A stretch of DNA of 64,000 nucleotides from Isoetes taiwanensis (GCA_021234155.1 JAJEKV010000098.1:2970803-3034802); one strand, 5' to 3'; counted from the first letter of the stretch, positions 45,860 to 59,900 are shown. The notes: generated by a model from the letters alone, not told the origin. Program-made: numbers and translations.

Positions 45860-47440
45860 CGATAAAGGAGAGGTCCTTCAGGGGGTCTCGCTATGAAGGA
45901 TGGTATGCAGATGACATGTTCCTCTTTCTGTTCAATAATACTGAGAATCTTGAAGCTGCAAAACTGCTCATAGACATATTCTCATTGGCTTTCAGTGTAT
46001 AGGTAGATTGACAAAAGTGCACAGCCTTATAGACGTTGAAAACTCTGATTCTGGCATGTGTTCATGATTACTCATGGAAGCTTCTTGCTCATAGACAGGC
46101 CACCAAGCTACTTCAAATTCTAGTTGGCAGGAGTAGCATGGGGAAGAAATTATTAAGGGTTTGGATAACACTTGCTTTGGTCGACTTCAAAGTTATATCT
46201 CTCGATGGTCGTATTACAATGGCCAAATCAGTTCTCAGCAGTGTCCATGTTTATATAGCTTCCTTGCTGCTCAAAGTACAGGAGCTCATTACAATAGCCC
46301 AAAATTTTATATGGTTGGATTTGAGGAGGGTGATGTGGTTAAGATAGTCTGATCTAAATATATCCTCCCCAAATGGGCAGGTGGGGTAGAGATGATGGTT
46401 TCTTACTGCAGAATAAGGTCTTCGTCTCAAAATTCATTTGGTGGCTTTTGAATGGCGAAGATGACTCTCGTAGTCCACGTCTTCTCAAACAATCTCTTAG
46501 TCATTGTATCCCTCTAGGCACGAAAGAGGTCAAATCCATTCTTCCTTGGGTTCTATGTCACCCTCTTGAACCTTTCCAAATGCTTCTTCTTTTCCACGAG
46601 GACTATTGGCAGCGTGGGATGCGGTCAGATATCTATTTTGGTCATGTCCTTCTATCCATGGGCGTCATTGCGGCCAAACCTCTCAGCAGCTCTACTTGTT
46701 GCATCAGTTCATCCCCTTACACAGAGAAGATGAGTCCTAGTAGGTGTTGCCTCTATTCAAGCATGGTATGAAGGATATCGCCTTTTATCGTAGCATGCAT
46801 AAAGAAGACTCCTACTCATATTTTAGGACGTGACTGTATGGGAGGTGGTCTTATCGTGGAAGTTGATGTCATGGAAAGGGTGTCACGGGTTTTCATAAGG
46901 ATATTTGAAAAAGCAAGCACTTTTTTCAGTTCTATAAACCATCTCCTCTTAGCTCCACAGCCAGTTCCACTGCCAAATAGATATCAATTGCAGATCCCAA
47001 AACCCAGGATAAGTTGCTTTATCCTAAAGTGTCTATACCTTATAGACAATCTATACATAGTTGTTTGCGTATAATGCCTGCACGTCGCTATGATCTTCAT
47101 ATCTCTGCAGTATGGCTGCTTTCCCTTTTAGATGTCAAAACACTTGAGCATTGTCTCTTTTCTTATTTAGAAGTTCAATCAGCATCATCCTAGCTACAAG
47201 GCTTACTTAATAGCATACTGGATAGGCAGTCTATTCTCTTGGTATCTTACCCAAGTGCATCAGCCCCAACTAAGCAAAGGGCATTTCATATAAGGCTTGA
47301 TTGGCTACTATGGTCAATCTGGGAACGTCGTAGGCTATAAATTTTCCAAGGCATTTACTCATTTGCTCGTACTATTGCTATAACTCGAGCTAAGGTATTG
47401 ATGGATTGTAAGTCTTCTTTCCTTGAGCAAAAGTGAAGGA
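45860..47440 (+). mobile_element. LINE reverse transcriptase relic
   Basis: 5'-truncated, frameshifted L1-type ORF2. WYADDMFLFLFN (45,901-45,936) carries the YADD catalytic box (45,904-45,915) of reverse transcriptase. A frame at 46,036-46,347 gives SLDGRITMAKSVLSSVHVY, the standard LINE block after the palm, and then NFIWLDL. A shifted frame near 46,373-46,460 gives GRWGRDDGFLLQNKVFVSKF, the next conserved block. Weak C-terminal similarity (WSIWERRR near 47,310) extends to about 47,440. No intact frame. Confidence 0.8.
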
Positions 47441-49869
47441 TCGTATTTGGATACAAATTAATTCTTATCATTTGTCTCCTATGATGGAGTAAATACAAAA
47501 TGCTTTAGGCTTGTGTTTTAGAAGCATTTTCTTATTATGTTTACACAGCTAGATGAGATATGCACATCTTGTGATATTTAGTTTTGATTAACTTTTTTTG
47601 CGTCCTTCAAAAACAAACATATATTTTCTGTCCGGCTTGGTGACATCAAGAACATGTAAATTTTCAGTGGGAACATCAGTTTATCCTATCTTATCGTATT
47701 ATTAGTAGTTACATAAAGTTAATCAAGATCATTAGTCCTTCTATTTCTTAGAAATATCTGACACAGAATCCAGGAGTATCTCAGCATTGGAAACAGGGAG
47801 TAATTGAGGATCTCCAAGGAGTTGAAACTTGCAAAGGAAATGAAATATATGTCAAAAACTAGTGTACAAAAAAACAATCCTTCTGACATAAGGTGTTCAA
47901 AGTATCAAGTGGACAATGACAAACTTCTCTTATAAATTAAAAATGTTGCCACATATTTGGGTCTTCTCCATTTTTCCAATTATTTTGTGCTCCAACCAAC
48001 ATTAGGTTCTTCCTTGCTACTTCAATAATTAATAGCTTAAAAAACAGTCAATTGTTGAAATTAAGTGTTGTTTATTTGAGTGGATCGAGCTTTTCGTCTC
48101 TTTTCTTTCTTAAGCTCCTCCATGTGTTGGTCTTTGGATTTATTGGATGACAAAAAAGTCAAGTGGCCAAGAAATAAACAATACATTAGTAAGCGAGCAG
48201 CTGCAGTGAGAATGTACATTGTGGCAACCTCGACACATTGGAACGCCATTCATCTACTCTAGCTTCGGAAGTGGTTTTCCATGTTTGTGAAGACTGTGAG
48301 GCTTTGCCACATCATAATAGACGGAATGAGAAAGGCATTCGTGAAAATATCAAGAAATTGCTTACAATGTTCACAAAGGCGTGTATTTTTGAGGTATTAA
48401 ATGTTATTGGTTGATGACCTTACAACAAGGAGATATCTTGGTTTGGATTTCACACCACGTGGTATTATAGATAAGGATAGGTTTAGTACGTATGACTGGA
48501 AAATTCTACTTTAAAATGTTTTCTTGGGGTTTTGAACCAGACTTGGAAAAAAAATTCAATGCATCCACTATACCTACAGTCGCGTAGAAATTTAGGCATC
48601 CGTGTTTCTGTGCATTTGAGTCCACGAAAAACTGAACGCATATACATGCAATTGTGAATGTAAAAGCTCAAATGTGTCAGCATTAATTGCATATTGCAGA
48701 TGCATTAAGTGTGAAACTGCGGCAGCGAACACAATAATAACTACAGTTTCTACAATTTTGGAAGCGTGCGACTCGATAATAACTACAGGGAGGTGTTCTT
48801 TGCGATACTGTTGACGCAAATCCACAATGCTTAAAAATCGCTTCTTTAAAACACTAAGAGCGTACTCAAAAGACAGAATTATGTATGCACGATTTTCCAT
48901 CAAGAATTTGCAGTCCTTTTTTGTTATCGATATATAAAACGCGTATTTTTTAAAAAAGAGGCATGTTTCATGCGTTTTATAATTTTTTGTATTCTTGTTT
49001 AAAACTTTGAACCTACCATGGTTGTAGTTCCTCATGGAATAGATTACTACCCCTATATTTTACTAAACCAATTTGGCTAGGCTACCTTCAAATCGGAGCT
49101 AGAAGTTTCAAACGCTTGGCTAAATTAGATGGTTTTTCTCAATCACACTTTCTTGCATTTGGCTATTGGTTTTTCTTTTAAAACTTTGTATGGCTTGGCT
49201 AAACTTTGACAAGGTGGAGAGGCAAGTATTAGCCATCACTGACAATGCTAATATTAAAAAAAAAAAAAAAAATCAAGCATATGGGCAAAGACATGGAATG
49301 TTATTACGATATAAGTCAACATAGATAAGGTAAACGAATGTAGCAAATATGATAGAATTATAATAATTGTTAACTTCCTCAATAAAAAACTAATCATAGA
49401 AAATTCAAGTGCTATATTTAGGTGCACATTTCAATTGGATATAATATGCTCTATCCTACTTGGCAATTCTTAGAACTTTATACAAATCTGTGTCAGCTTC
49501 CAAGCTAATCCATCCATTCCTAGAGCACACTCTTTCTCAAGTAGTGTCAGCTTCTAGGCTAATCTGTCCATTTTTCAAGCCTACCCTTTCTTAAATTTTT
49601 CTAATTGAGGTTTTGACGAAGTTGTCTAGAGGCAAAGGTTTCAACCAAGAATATGACATGAATGACAAAAAAAATGGGGCTAAAATTATATTTTTCTAGG
49701 CATTTGTTTTTCCCGTTTACTTTAGTCAGATTTCTTGTCAAAAATCATACAAAATCGCCATTTGGCTAATGTTAGCCATTATTTTAGTCCATGTGACAAT
49801 GCCTCTGGACATAGCAAGAATCGGTATATTTTCTCTTACCTTTCATATTTGGTATATCTGTATATCTTT
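47441..49869. other. Gene-free, unassigned
   Basis: No supported gene. The 147-codon minus-strand frame at 48,592-49,035 has no recognisable motif and AT-rich composition like its surroundings. Confidence 0.35.
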
Positions 49870-50700
49870 GAAGAGATTGAAATGAATCGATTTTTATCAT
49901 CCACGGGGACCAAAAGGTCTGTAGGACCCAATATAAGAAAGAGCACAACAAGTTCATTATTATATAGGATTAAGAAGCCCTCACCTTGAAGGGTTTTGAG
50001 GGAAAAACCTTAACAGTAATGTGCTTGCTGATGAATTGCACATCTACATGTCAATGTGTTAACAAAGGACATAATTGGGCTCGCCTCCAAGAATCTCCAG
50101 GATGTAGGGTGTTAGTGCTATTACTGCTGGCGTTTTCAAGAGCATATATAGCAGCCGAGTAGGCATTTATCACGACGTAATTGCCTATGTATCTTCATGT
50201 GCAAATATGTATTGTTGTGGTGGTCTATGTATTTGATGTCTTGACCATCTCCACAACACTGGCATCTTGAAGCTATTTATTGAGATATTGCTTAACATGA
50301 GTATGATCTTCATTGCTCTACACTCTTGCAGAAGAATTTGATAGGGAGCTATGGTCTTGACTCCAAGAGCCCGAGTAAGGAAGGAGTTCTGGATGTGTTC
50401 CATGTCTTCCCAAGTGGCAAGTCATATTACTGGGCTCCATACTCCCACTCCATAGAGAAGAGCCAGCTCCACCAAGACTCGGAACAAGTGTGTCTGATAG
50501 GACCAGTCATAAAACTCTACTTTATTATTTTTCATGGCATACAAAGCCTCCCAACCTGGAGGCATTCGCTGTTGGATACAGGTTCTTCAGTATGTGGTGG
50601 TTGTAACCTCCACTCCAAGGTATTTATATATTTGCACCACTTTTCCTTGATAAGTGAAGCAAGGTGGTTCTTTTGTTTCACCGCCTCCTAAGGCGCCACC
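49870..50700 (-). mobile_element. LINE ORF2 C-terminal part and 3' end
   Basis: On the minus strand, 50,690 to 50,185 reads as decayed ORF2: VYKYLGVEVTT-like opening, then LLYGVGVWSPVI, EDMEHIQNSFLTRALGVKT and PYQILLQE, all standard LINE blocks. The 3' end carries a variant of the family end signature (GGGACC-AAAAGGTCTGTAGG at 49,907-49,926), with no long microsatellite. Confidence 0.75.
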
Positions 50701-50875
50701 GCCTAGCCTAAGGCGCCAGGCCCCGGCCCCTTCAGGGGCCAGCATCAAGCACTAGCAAGGGAAAAGGGGTCAGCATCAAGGCCGGAGGATGATTTGGCGG
50801 CAACATACAGCATCAAGGCAGGAGGATTCGGCATCAACGTGGTTTGGGAATAAGGCGGGCTATCATCCAGGTTAT

Positions 50876-51126
50876 GAATTCCCCGGGGGATGCACTTAGT
50901 AATAAAAGGGTATGGACATCTACGTTCGAAGTGTGCCCAAAAACATCCCTAGTATACTGATCTGTGGAAGCTAATTTAACCCCTAAAGTATATATTTTGC
51001 CCCAGACAATGGCAAAAAAACCCCCTAATGGTAAGTATACAAATACTGAATGGTAAAAAAAACCCCCCTTTCTTGCATGCACATGTCCCGTACTACAAAG
51101 AATACTGAATCCCCCGGGATGAATTC
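50876..51126. mobile_element. MITE-like 251-bp unit
   Basis: Ends are inverted: GAATTCCCCGGGGGAT at 50,876-50,891 and, reading inward from the other side, GAATTCATCCCGGGGGAT (51,126-51,109). The arms differ by a two-base gap. No coding capacity. Its GC-rich ends contrast with an AT-rich core containing two runs of A followed by CCCCCC. Confidence 0.55.
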
Positions 51127-52490
51127 GTCCACTTCAAATCAACCTGCAGATTCAGCAAGAGCCCTCAGCCCAATTCTTTTGCCATTTTAGTCCGGTTTGG
51201 TTTGGCCCCTGCCAGAATCAGGTTTGGATTGTGCGTTATTCTTATTTTGGGTTGTTGGGGGTATCTGTTGTTGTCAGACTAATCGTTGCTCCTGTCCACG
51301 GCAACAAACAGCCTGCCATCTTAGATTAGATTTGAACCAAGCTTCCTTTATGCCCAGGAAGGTTATGCAAGCTTAATCTAGCTTAGCAAGTGGCACGCTC
51401 GCCTGCCAGGTTTTACGCCATGACCAGATGAGCCCGGGGTAAAAATGCTAGCACATCTGCTGGGGATCTTCTCCAGCAGTTCCTTGAAATTAGAGATAAA
51501 CTTTGCCCATGTCTCTCGGCAGCAGAACATGACACGTTATCTCCTGCCTTGGAACAGACAATGTTTGCCCCTACTGTTGTGATAGAAGCTAAGCAGTTCC
51601 TTCAGATATTGATTATGCTTTCTTCCAAGACCTTGCCGAATGGTCCTATAGAGCCACCACCCTTTCCGGGCCGCGATCGAGATAGCGATTGTCTGGCCCG
51701 ATCTACAACTAGGCGAGGCCAGAATGCGCGAGAGGCGATCTAGGGCGATCATGAACGCAGATGCGGGCGAGACGGCTCCGGCCTCATGCAAGGACACTAT
51801 CATGGCCCGATAATACGGGTAACTCCGGTGGTGCGGAACCGCGGTGCGGCTTCTCACAAGCATGGGGCGGGGTCCATCGCAGATAGATGATCGAGCAAGA
51901 TAGAGGCCTCAATGCGCATGGCGGGGCTACACGAAGCGATTCTTGCTTTCGAGATGTTGAGCGGTACCAAGTTTTTCAGCGATATTATGCATATTCAGCC
52001 GGCCTAGTATTGCCCACGGCCGTGAGGGCGGGGACGGACCTCGTCACATAGATGGTACACTTGGCACCTCCGGGGCCAGATTATATGTGCTCCAACCGCG
52101 GCGAGTACTAGATTTTTACGTTGGGGAGGATCTCTCCCATATGCGATTAACTAGGCGGCGGGGAGTTGTGCAAAGTTCGAGAGGCTGGGATCGCGAGCAA
52201 ATGGGCGATTAATGCACGGAGGGGCACGCGGCTCTCATTCGCGACCATTGGCCTGCGAACCCTTGGCTGGGATACGTATAGTGCCTTATTAGTTAGTTCT
52301 CTTTTTGTTATGTCTTTCATGTTTTGTTACGGGGCTCTGTCTCCATGTTGTGCTTTGTATAGGCTTATGCCTCTTTGTTCTTCTGTAGGGGGCTCACGCC
52401 CTCTTTTCTTTGTTTGGGTCCCATAACCCGATAGGGTTCTCGTGGACGATAAAAAAACTTATCTTATCTTATCTTATCTATGCTACCCAG
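51127..52490 (+). mobile_element. CpG-rich LINE-like insertion with (CTTAT)n tail
   Basis: 51,640-52,270 is rich in G, C and CpG, unlike the surrounding AT-rich DNA. It leads into a LINE-type 3' UTR with GGCTTATGCCTC and GGGGGCTCACGCCC, the hairpin-like GGGTCCCATAACCC / GATAGGGTTCTCGTGGACGA, and a CTTAT tail at 52,457-52,480. The frames inside are not recognisable as reverse transcriptase, so the 5' part could be an unrelated segment. High CpG content suggests a recent insertion or a transduced piece. Confidence 0.5.
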
Positions 52491-54539
52491 AAGATAACAC
52501 TAGGAGAGCCCTAACCTTGACCAAGTTAATCCGCATTTCAGTGTTGCCAGATTGATACAATCTGGGTGACTAGTCACACCGACCTTTTGTTATTTCGGTT
52601 TGCCATGAATGGGGAATGGTTAATCATGTACTATAGCCATGCCCAAGCCATCTGGGATGGCTCCCAACTGCAGAGATTAGATGTGGAAGGAGGGAGAAAA
52701 TAAGAAATCTTTTATACCATTTGGAAATTTCAAAGCTGTTACCACCAAGGCGGTCCATGGGACTTGGGCAGTTGAGGAATTAGATCCATAAGTATATATT
52801 ACATTGGATAGCAATCAATACCAACCACATCGGTACCCTAGAAACAATCAAGTACATGGCTCAGTTCACGACAACAATTATAGACTATTGGATAAAACTA
52901 ATGCATCAATTGGTAACCATCGGAACAGATGGAAGCCACTATGAAGACTTTTGATCTCACACTGAACAACAACCTACTACAATACCTTTCATGGCAGCAA
53001 TTGTGGAGCTACTAGCAATAGTTGGCCATGTTATGGTCCTTGATGGAAGAATAAACCCATGCCAAGTTTAATGCTTTCAAGGACCTAAAACAATGTATGT
53101 ATACCCTAATATAGACTTATTGATGTGATTTGCCAAACATGGTTAAGATATACACTTAAAGAGCCACAAACCGATGACAAACTTGATAACTTTGAGACCA
53201 TCAAGTTTTTTAGTGGAACTTGTTCCTGCATGAATGAATTCAGGAGTATCCTGCCAACTACGCAATCGCTGAAAGAAATAATGGAGGTTTGCCAATAAGT
53301 ATGACTATATTAGTCATACATACTGTGAATTTTGATTGTCCTCCTAGCAACGAGAAGAAGTTGTCAAAGAAGGTGAAGATCTCTGAGCATATTGCAGTAG
53401 CATATGAAGCCCTTACGTGCTATTGTAACTGATGCATAAAAGAACTCTAAGTACTTGCGCTTAGGGAGTGAATTCAATCATGGCTAAGTCAGGCATTGAT
53501 TCATGCTTGATGACTAAAACTGAAAATTTCAGCCCCATTTAGGAGCCTAGGCTCTTGTGCCCTACGTCAGCAGCTGGAGTAAGGCTCTGCTGCTTTTCAC
53601 AGGGCCAAAACTAACCCGCGTTGAAACTGAGATTTCAGCCCCATTAGGAGCCGCAGTTAGGAGCACTGAACTGAAAATTTCAGCCCCATTAGGTGCAAAC
53701 AAGATTTCATAAGCAGTTCCCAAAATTGTGGGAAACAATGCTGGCAGAGAGGCATGTCAATTAAGTGACAATGGCATGCCACATCTGCTCTCTTCCATCT
53801 GATTCCACTAGACTTGAAAAGGCTCACTGCTAAAGAAAAAACCATGGCCGGGCACATGAACCTCGGACCCAATGCTGGCTTTAAGATTTCAGCCTACGAT
53901 CCATGATATGTTTTAAAATTCTGATTACGTCAGTCACACATACGAGAGTCATACAACGGAGGAGGGTCTCTTAGGGGTTTTGAAAAGGTACAGCACTTAT
54001 CAAAGACATTCTGGATCTACTGAACTAACAGCAAAAAGGTAAGGTTTGGAGCTGTAATAAGCTCATTGTAAACAACAGTCTGAACTGAAGAAGGTCTCTG
54101 CTACTGCACCGTCGCTGCTTTTGACTGCCTGCTTCCATCTCAAGAATTTTCTCCTACTCGGGATTTAGCTACAGTAAATTTTCTTTGAAAAACCTCCTTA
54201 ATCCCTGCTAAAATCCAAGATTAGCTGTTATTCTGGCCCTAACCCTTCACATAGTTTCCAACAGTGTCTTATAACATTGATTAACCTCTTATACGTGATT
54301 TTATGATTTACGCCATTAAATGCACAGAAAGATTTCAGAGTTTCCACATCTCTCCAAATCTTGTTTGCTGAATTGAAATTAGATTTGTTTGGCTGTGCCT
54401 TACCCCAAATTGATCATGCATAGTTTTATAATACGCAATATCCCCATTGCTAATAGCACCTAACTAAATAACAATAGCTCAGGGGTTGCAAACAATGATA
54501 AGATATAGCTTTTGCTATAGCTTCCCAGATCTTCATTAT
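52491..54539. other. Unassigned, with a short dispersed motif
   Basis: No gene recognised. The motif ATTTCAGCCCCATTAGGAGC or a close variant occurs at about 53,526, 53,631 and 53,676, and a shorter version at 53,883. Weak similarity to retroelement gag near 52,790-53,400 was too poor to call. Confidence 0.35.
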
Positions 54540-55260
54540 CAATCTTAATTTTCCTACGAAATATCCATTCTCAAGGTGCTTACCCTGCTAACTCCCATGC
54601 ATTTCCCCGAAAGCACCACTCCTTCAATTGGCATGGTACTTATTTCTGGAGCTGCCATTCTGTATCCTTAAAAACTGCAGATGAATATCAATTCTCATGA
54701 AATGGACCGATCTCACCAGCTCTACCCAAACGTTGAGCTGCTGAAGCTTTGTTAATCCAATGGATTTCAAACCCAGATGCTCTGCCAACAATCAACATAT
54801 TCCAGGAATAGTAAAAGACCTTTCAGCGACATTTATAGCAACGGCAACTAGCCACATTCCATCTGGAACCTCGCCAAAAATTTGTAACTGAGCAGATGCA
54901 GGAAGCATCACAGAGTGGCAACACATACAACTGTCCTGGCTTCCTTTTTATAATTTTCGTCTTTTAGAAGGCAGGTATAGCTGCATCAGAACAGCCTGCC
55001 CTTAAAAAAAAAAAGCTGCATCATTTCCAGTTATTTCATAGCACGAAGCAAACTCTGAAACTTTCGTTGCCACTCAAGGAACCATCAATTGCTTCGAAGG
55101 AATCTTCTCTTTGCCATTACCAAGGAATTCAACCTAGTCAAAAATATTAATATGCCACAGACTTTCACCAGCAGAAGGCTTTCTTTGCACTAAAATGGTC
55201 CATTACTGGTAACTGCCTACTAGGAATCTGAGTTATTTGAACATGCTATTGGAAGTAAAG
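54540..55260 (-). pseudogene. DEAH-box helicase fragment, DHX37/Dhr1-like
   Basis: Minus-strand remnant of a DEAH RNA helicase that in its intact form acts in small-subunit ribosome biogenesis. In order: QIPSRQLPVMDHFS (about 55,240-55,195), PGQLYVLPL then, after a one-base shift, MLPASAQLQIFGEVPDG (54,945-54,860), VAINVAERSFTIPG (54,840-54,800), INKASAAQRLGRAGE (54,755-54,710; normally RAGRAGRTGPG) and MPIEGVVL (54,635-54,610). These are motifs of the second RecA domain. The Q-R-x-G-R-A-G-R motif is broken and the frame has stops, so it is dead. No ATP-binding or DEAH motif was found upstream. It lies 1.7 kb downstream of the intact DEAD-box gene on the same strand. Confidence 0.75.
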
Positions 55261-56976
55261 TCATTATCGCCAATGCAACTGTGAACATTCATTGAGCTTG
55301 TGACCGTGGTGCCTATCAAATCTGCAATTTCGATTATGTAGATTACAATAAGGCAATTGTCATTGCTACCTTAACGTGGACAGAAGATGGTCTATTTTCC
55401 TGAAAATTAGACTTGTTAGTAACTTCTTCGACAACATCATTAATTGTATAACTGCCTTCATGATAAACATGGGCCTGACAAGGCTCCACTTCTCCATTTC
55501 TATGGAAATCAGATTCCTCTTGGCATGCCCTTCACTTTGTGATGCATTTTCCTGCTTTAAAGTTCCAAAGAAACTTCCATTAATATCTGGGTCTAGACAG
55601 ACACCAACACATTGTCTGGGCCATGATCCTGCTTCCTCTATTTCTTTGAATACTATGTCTGGAATGCAAACCTGAACAGATCTGTCTTAGTAATCATTAA
55701 GCACCTCCCTTTCATCATCTTCTAACATAGACTTGTCCTGCAGGAGCGGAATATCTTTGGGCATATGCAATCCTGCCGATTGACATTGTAAAGCTCTCCA
55801 TATTTTCTCACACATGGTTTCTGCTGAATAAATAATACAAATTCATTAGAAATGTACTGCAATGCATAGAATCTTGTAACTACTAAAGCAAAAAATTATA
55901 ACATATAAGACTTTCTCTAAAATTCAATACATCAATTCATGGGGAGGATAATGAGAATGAGGAACAAAGATAAATAGTTTATTTCGAGTTGTACTCACCA
56001 GATTCACTCAAAGCATTGCTTAAATATCTTCCATGGGAGTTTGATGAAAAATCAGTTCCGTAATTTCAAATTGATTATCCAAAGTGAATAGATTCTCAAG
56101 AAAACTAACTCCTGTCTCAAGTTACAGGCCCTGCATTTGCATTAGTGCCCTACTATCTTCAATTCAATATTTCTTGACCATACAATGGTATTGCAGCTGC
56201 AATTGCAGGTGGACATATTAAACCTCGATGGTAATCTCAATATAGGTATCAGATAGATATCGATAATACTTCGAAGATGGAAGAGAAGATTGAGCAGGTA
56301 AAAATGGGAAAAACATCCACATGAATGTTTAAAATATAGAATAGAAAAGATAAAATGCACCTTCCTCCTTGAGGAACTGTTTTTAAGGGATGCAAAGATT
56401 AGAAAAACTGTTATAATTTACAATGTCTCAGAGAAAAATCCTGCATTACTTTCCTAGAACATAGACCTAAAAGGACTAATGGGCTACTGGTCTAACTTTC
56501 TTCAAGAATCTCGAAGGTAATAACATAAAGAAACCTGTTCAAATATTGGCAAACATGCTGCTTATCATATATTAATTCCAAATTCTGTTTGTTGTGGTAC
56601 AAGTAGTATTTTGAAAACATGCTATTGTGCATCTCCTGCTTGCACCACTATGCATGTAATAACGTAACAGAACAAGCAGCATTATTCAGCCCTATGTGAA
56701 GCAATAACATAAAATTTTCCGGAAACTAGCATAAAACATTTTTAATAGTTGCGAAAAACATTTATTACCCGGAAGTACATCTGAGTCAGCCTAATGCAAG
56801 CTGAGGCCAGAATACATACAATTTTCTTGTATTTCATGTAGAGACCTGCAAGTCACAAAGCATGAGAAAGAATTAGATGAGATCAGCCACATACAGCATA
56901 CATACACAACTGAAAAGTAATTTCAATCGCTTAGACCTTGAATTTACATACGGCTGTAAGCAATTCAGAGAGCTTG
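55261..56976. other. Flank between helicase relic and helicase gene
   Basis: 55,380-55,760 may be more of the DHX37-like relic on the minus strand, but I could not align it. 56,850-56,976 is the likely start of the 3' UTR of the DEAD-box gene. Otherwise AT-rich and without a gene. Confidence 0.3.
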
Positions 56977-59900
56977 TCATAAAACAGAATACTTCCCAGG
57001 TTGGGTACCACCAGGAAGAGAAATAGCCGATGATGTTGATTCTTCCAGCACTTTTTTAATCTGGTTTTTTGCTTTCTTGACCGATGCTTCTGTTGGCCCC
57101 TCGATAAAAAGGAACAGTTTTCGTTCCCCTGGAGCTGGAACCTTTCCAGGTGGAAAATACTGACCTCGAGTTGTAATGGCAGCACCAGTCCAATCACTAA
57201 TTTGACCAAGTGCATCCTTATGGGTAACTTTCCATCTAGCATGTTGTGGAAAATCGTTAATCTCCAATTCAGCCTCATAATGCTCCGGGATAGTTTCTGC
57301 CTGAATTTTGGCAAGGTTATGCTGAAAGTTCATTGCTGCAGCCAGAGTCGCTGCTTTTAGAGCAGCATCATTCACATTGCTTGAGGCAGGCTGGGGGATG
57401 GGTACCCCTGATGGCATATTTGCAATGTTTGGCATTAATCCGATACCAGGAACACCTAAAGGCCCTGGCACAGCCGACTGAGGTGGGAATCCTTTAGCAG
57501 CTGCAGCAGCTGCAGCTTGAGCCATCGCAATTGCTGCCTGAAACTGAGGGATCTGTCCTGCGATGTTTGTTGCAGCATTTGTTACTCCAGGAAGTTTATT
57601 TCCTGCAGCAGCTGCAGCTGCAAAAGCTGCTGCAGCTTGGGCAGAAAGGTCCCCACCAGCTTTTCTGATCCCTTCGCCTTCTGATTCAGAATCTGATTTA
57701 TCTTCATCCTCGTTAAGCCCATATTCCTTTGCCTGTGCTTTTTTAGCAGCTTTATGGGCTTCATCCTCTTCTTCATTAAATTTAAAACCACTACCACCAT
57801 AGCCACTGCCATGAGCCTGCTCGCTCCCCTGTTTGACCTTGGCCATAAAGCCATCTGCAAGTTTCTTCAGGTCTTCAGGTATAGCTTGCTCAGATAGTTC
57901 AAGGGCCTTCACCAGATCAGGTGCATATCTCTCTTCATCTGAGGAAATAAATGTTACTGCGCAGCCTTTGCGACCTGCCCTTCCTGTTCGACCAACCCTG
58001 TGCACATAATCCTCATAATGATTTGGAACATCAAAGTTGACAACAAGCTCAAGGTCTTTGACATCAAGACCTCGCGCTGCAACACTGGTGGCAATTAGCA
58101 CGTTGCAGACATTTGACTTGAAATCTGAAAGAGTGGATTCTCTATCTGTCTGATCCTTAGCACCATGAAGAGAGAGACAAGGATAACCTGATTTTAAAAG
58201 GTCTTTGAAAAGGCTATCACACTTTTCTTGTGAATGAACAAAAACAAGAATCTTGCCCTTCTCGTACCACTCCCCTAGAAGCTCTAGTAGCCTGAGAAAC
58301 CTTTCACTTTCAGGACGCACTTCTACAGTTTGGGTGATGTCTTTGTTCACAACACTACGTCCACCCACTTGTATCTCAACAGGCTTGTCCAAAACCTTGC
58401 GAGCAAGTATCTCAACCTGTCTGGGAAACGTTGCAGAGAAAAGAACAGTCTGACGATCTGGCCTTATTTGTGATACAATTGCAGTAATTTGAGGTTCAAA
58501 ACCCATATCAAACATGCGATCTGCCTCATCTAGAACTAGATAGGTTACACGTCTCATATTAGTGATCTTGCCAGTACTGGTACAGAGAATATCAATCATC
58601 CTGCCAGGGGTACACACAACAATCTCAGTTCCACGTTTTAGTTCACTGATTTGTTGAGCAACTCCAGAGCCACCATAAACAGCAACAGAAGTCAGTCCCA
58701 TTACCTTTGAAAACTTTCTGATGTCAGTATATATTTGCTTAACCAATTCTCTAGTTGGAGCCATAATAAGTCCTATAGGTCCGTCACCTTGAGAAAGTGG
58801 TGGTTGATCCATTATGTGCCTCAGCATTGGAAGAACAAATGCCATGGTTTTACCAGAACCTGTTTTTGCAATCCCAATACAATCTCTTCCACTCATGATG
58901 ACTGGTAGAGCCTGAGTTTGTATGGGCATTGGCTTCTCATAACCTAACTTTTTTATCACCTCCAAGACTTTGCTGCTTAAGCCTGTTTGATTCCAATTCT
59001 TGAGCGGTTTTGGGACATCTTTTCCTCTAACTTTTAACTCGAGTTCCTTGCGGTAAGCTGCCACTTCTTCTGTACTCATCCTTTTTAGTTCATTCACTTC
59101 AATGTAGAAGTTCTTGAGGAAAGCCATATAAGGTATCTTAGAGTGATCAACTACTGTAAGTTTCTCTGCTTTTGTCTTCTTCACCCGCTTCATGAATTCG
59201 TCATCATTCTCTTCATAGTTACCATTTTCGTTATCAGTATCATAATCAGATGCCGAGTCTTCCCCTGGAAGAATTCGACCCAACGCATCCTTTACCTGTC
59301 CATTCCTAATACCACCTCCCATGGTTAATGTTGGAATTGCATCCATTTGTTCTGCATCTCTCTCTTTTAATTTCTCAACCTCCGGAAGAATGGTGGAGTT
59401 CATAAATGCATCCAATGGATCTATCTCCTCTGCAACTTCCATTTCTGTATCCCCCAATTTCACATCCAATTCTTCTATATCTGCGTTCCTTCCTGGAATA
59501 AATTCATTACCCTCAACAACGTCCTCATTTTCTGCACTTCCCGCCCTAACACCCCTTCCACCATCCTCCTCGTCTGACTCTTCCCCTTCAAGAGTCCAAG
59601 CCTTCCCATTTGCTCCTTCCGCAGATTTTTCCCCGCCTCCCCCTCTTTTTTTTATATCTTCTTCCTCCTTGCGCCGCTTCAACTCCTGCCATTCCTGAAT
59701 CCTACGCCGCCTTTTCTCAACCATATCTTCGTCTGCCCTTCTCTGTTCCTCTTCAAACTCCTCATCCCTCTCAAATTCCTTCTTCTCAACAACACCAACA
59801 TCATCAATCTCCTTCTTGACCTTCTTTCTATCTCTTTCTTCTTCATCTTCATCCGCACGACCACCTCTGTCTCTTTTCTCATGCTCTTTTCTTTCACGAT

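Noticed and set aside
48592-49035. 147-codon minus-strand frame
   Set aside because: No motif, no splice context, and composition equal to its AT-rich surroundings.
52790-53470. Copia or caulimovirid gag-like segment
   Set aside because: A few suggestive words only, many stops, and no zinc knuckle or LTR in reach.
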